A DNA stretch of 6,211 bases from an uncultured Clostridia bacterium (GTDB taxonomy: Bacteria > Bacillota > Clostridia > Lachnospirales > Anaerotignaceae). Below the pieces are notes generated by a model, which did not search any database, was not told the DNA's origin, and worked only from the letters and a program-made list of their open reading frames with translations. Position 1 is the first letter of the stretch. Each line of letters begins with the position of its first letter. Below are positions 5,400 to 6,211 of this stretch, piece after piece. Location of the stretch: the NCBI GenBank assembly GCA_947036475.1, contig CAMQRG010000120.1, positions 1 through 6,211 on the forward strand, given 5' to 3'. Both the position numbers and the translations under genes were made by a program.

Positions 5400-6173
5400 T
5401 TATGCCGCAAATTCAGGGTGTTCCCCTGCTTCCTGCTCTATGCGCAGTTCCGCGAAATAGCGGTCAACGCCGTTAATGATTTCAGCGGCGGTACGCCGGA
5501 TCACTTCCAGGGAGCTTTTCAGCTCCGGAAGCGGCCTCCCGCTGCTCCACCCGGCGACATAGCCGAAGGAATACTCCGAGGTATCCAGCCCGTAATGCTG
5601 GCAGACGGTGTAAGCAATGCTTTCCGCCTGCACTTCCTTTGTCTGCCTGTCAATCCACACCTGGTTATCTGCCGGGGTGTCTATATTGGTATCGTGCAGC
5701 TTTGCGTGGGCGATTTCATGGATTGTGGTCTTTAATGTCTGGAGCTCGCTCATTCCCTCGTCAACCACAATACATCTGGACGCATAAACGCAATAGCCAT
5801 GCCTTGCACCCGGAATTGCCACGAATGAGATCGGGAAAGGCGACACCTTTTCCAAAGCGGCCAAAAAATCCCTGTACCGCGCTACATCGCCGGTCAGCTC
5901 GTCCACCGCAATATCCGGCAGCTCGCGGCCTTCGGTCTGCGATACATCGAACACGGGCACGGCCTTATAACGGGGGATAATGACTTCTTTTTCCTCCATA
6001 ACCGTTTCCCCGTCCTCCCCGATGACAGGGAGCCTTGTTTCCGGGTCGAGCTTCACCTGTTCCAGCTTCCGCCTGCGCGGCGCCGGGGCGATGATCCATA
6101 TGGCTTTTTCGCCTTTTTTGACCGTCCGGCCGAATTTTGTTTGCCATGTACGGAAGCCATATCCTTGTTTCAT
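5400..6173 (-). CDS. ArdC-like protein with zinc-metalloprotease motif, short N-terminus
   Basis: This 257-residue protein matches the ArdC/DUF1738 family of plasmids and conjugative elements, in which an N-terminal single-stranded-DNA-binding domain precedes a metallopeptidase-like domain. Some members act against host restriction or protect entering DNA. Visible here are YGFRTWQTKFGRTVKKGEK (5-23) and AIWIIAPAP (24-32), typical of the end of the DNA-binding domain; PVFDVSQTEGRELP (73-86); and a zincin active site, HEIAH (152-156), with E184 in QAESIAY as probable third ligand. YSFGYVAGWS (201-210) is a familiar family ending. Relatives usually carry about 60-70 more residues before the GYxxW motif; here the ATG at 6173 comes right before it. 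AAAGGAGGA stands 5 bases upstream, and an in-frame TAA at 6188-6186 blocks extension. The catalytic residues are intact. Anti-restriction activity is inferred from the family only. Confidence 0.83.
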   Translation of the reverse strand: MKQGYGFRTWQTKFGRTVKKGEKAIWIIAPAPRRRKLEQVKLDPETRLPVIGEDGETVMEEKEVIIPRYKAVPVFDVSQTEGRELPDIAVDELTGDVARYRDFLAALEKVSPFPISFVAIPGARHGYCVYASRCIVVDEGMSELQTLKTTIHEIAHAKLHDTNIDTPADNQVWIDRQTKEVQAESIAYTVCQHYGLDTSEYSFGYVAGWSSGRPLPELKSSLEVIRRTAAEIINGVDRYFAELRIEQEAGEHPEFAA

Positions 6174-6178
6174 AGTTA

Positions 6179-6187
6179 TCCTCCTTT
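6179..6187 (-). promoter_or_regulatory. Strong ribosome binding site of the ArdC-like gene
   Basis: AAAGGAGGA ends 5 bases before the ATG at 6173. Together with the in-frame TAA at 6188-6186 it argues that translation truly starts here despite the missing family N-terminus. The remaining bases to the right edge are AT-rich and show no promoter I can support. Confidence 0.75.
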
Positions 6188-6211
6188 AATGCTTGCTAAA
6201 ATATAAAAATC

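Noticed and set aside
4337..5476. Plus-strand ORF of 379 codons opposite the Rad52-like and 183-residue genes
   Set aside because: It spans three well-supported minus-strand genes, has no family resemblance, and reflects GC-rich antisense codon bias.

Overview
The window is one leftward-reading (minus-strand) cluster of DNA-processing genes from what looks like a mobile element (integrative conjugative element, plasmid or prophage) of a Gram-positive anaerobe, most likely a gut Clostridia/Lachnospiraceae member. This host call is an inference from strong AAAGGAGG-type ribosome binding sites, protein families that recur on elements of that group, and a GC-rich element next to AT-rich DNA. No rRNA, tRNA, integrase or relaxase is present to fix the taxon or element type.

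In order of transcription (right to left): an ArdC-like protein with a zinc-metalloprotease motif that lacks the usual N-terminal part (5400-6173); an uncharacterised 183-residue protein (4820-5371); a Rad52/Rad22-type single-strand annealing protein (4013-4792); a 115-residue acidic unknown (3648-3995); a 275-bp gap packed with seven perfect small hairpins, six of them spanned by an 11-bp inverted repeat; a compact SbcC/Rad50-like ATPase with one CxxC zinc-hook half (1732-3372); a CHC2 zinc-finger/Toprim primase-like protein (684-1730); and a frameshifted, internally deleted HicB antitoxin remnant (512-660). A rho-independent terminator (461-504) ends the cluster. Gene spacings of 1 to 28 bp, apart from the hairpin gap, suggest a polycistron entering from beyond the right edge.

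Left of about position 480 the composition becomes clearly AT-rich. Here a minus-strand small membrane protein begins at 270 and runs off the left edge. It has a good ribosome binding site and a plausible but weak promoter.

Together the cluster reads as a replication and recombination toolkit: annealing protein, SMC-type ATPase, primase, and an ArdC-type protein that may protect incoming DNA. The least explained feature is the hairpin array between the 115-residue gene and the SbcC-like gene.
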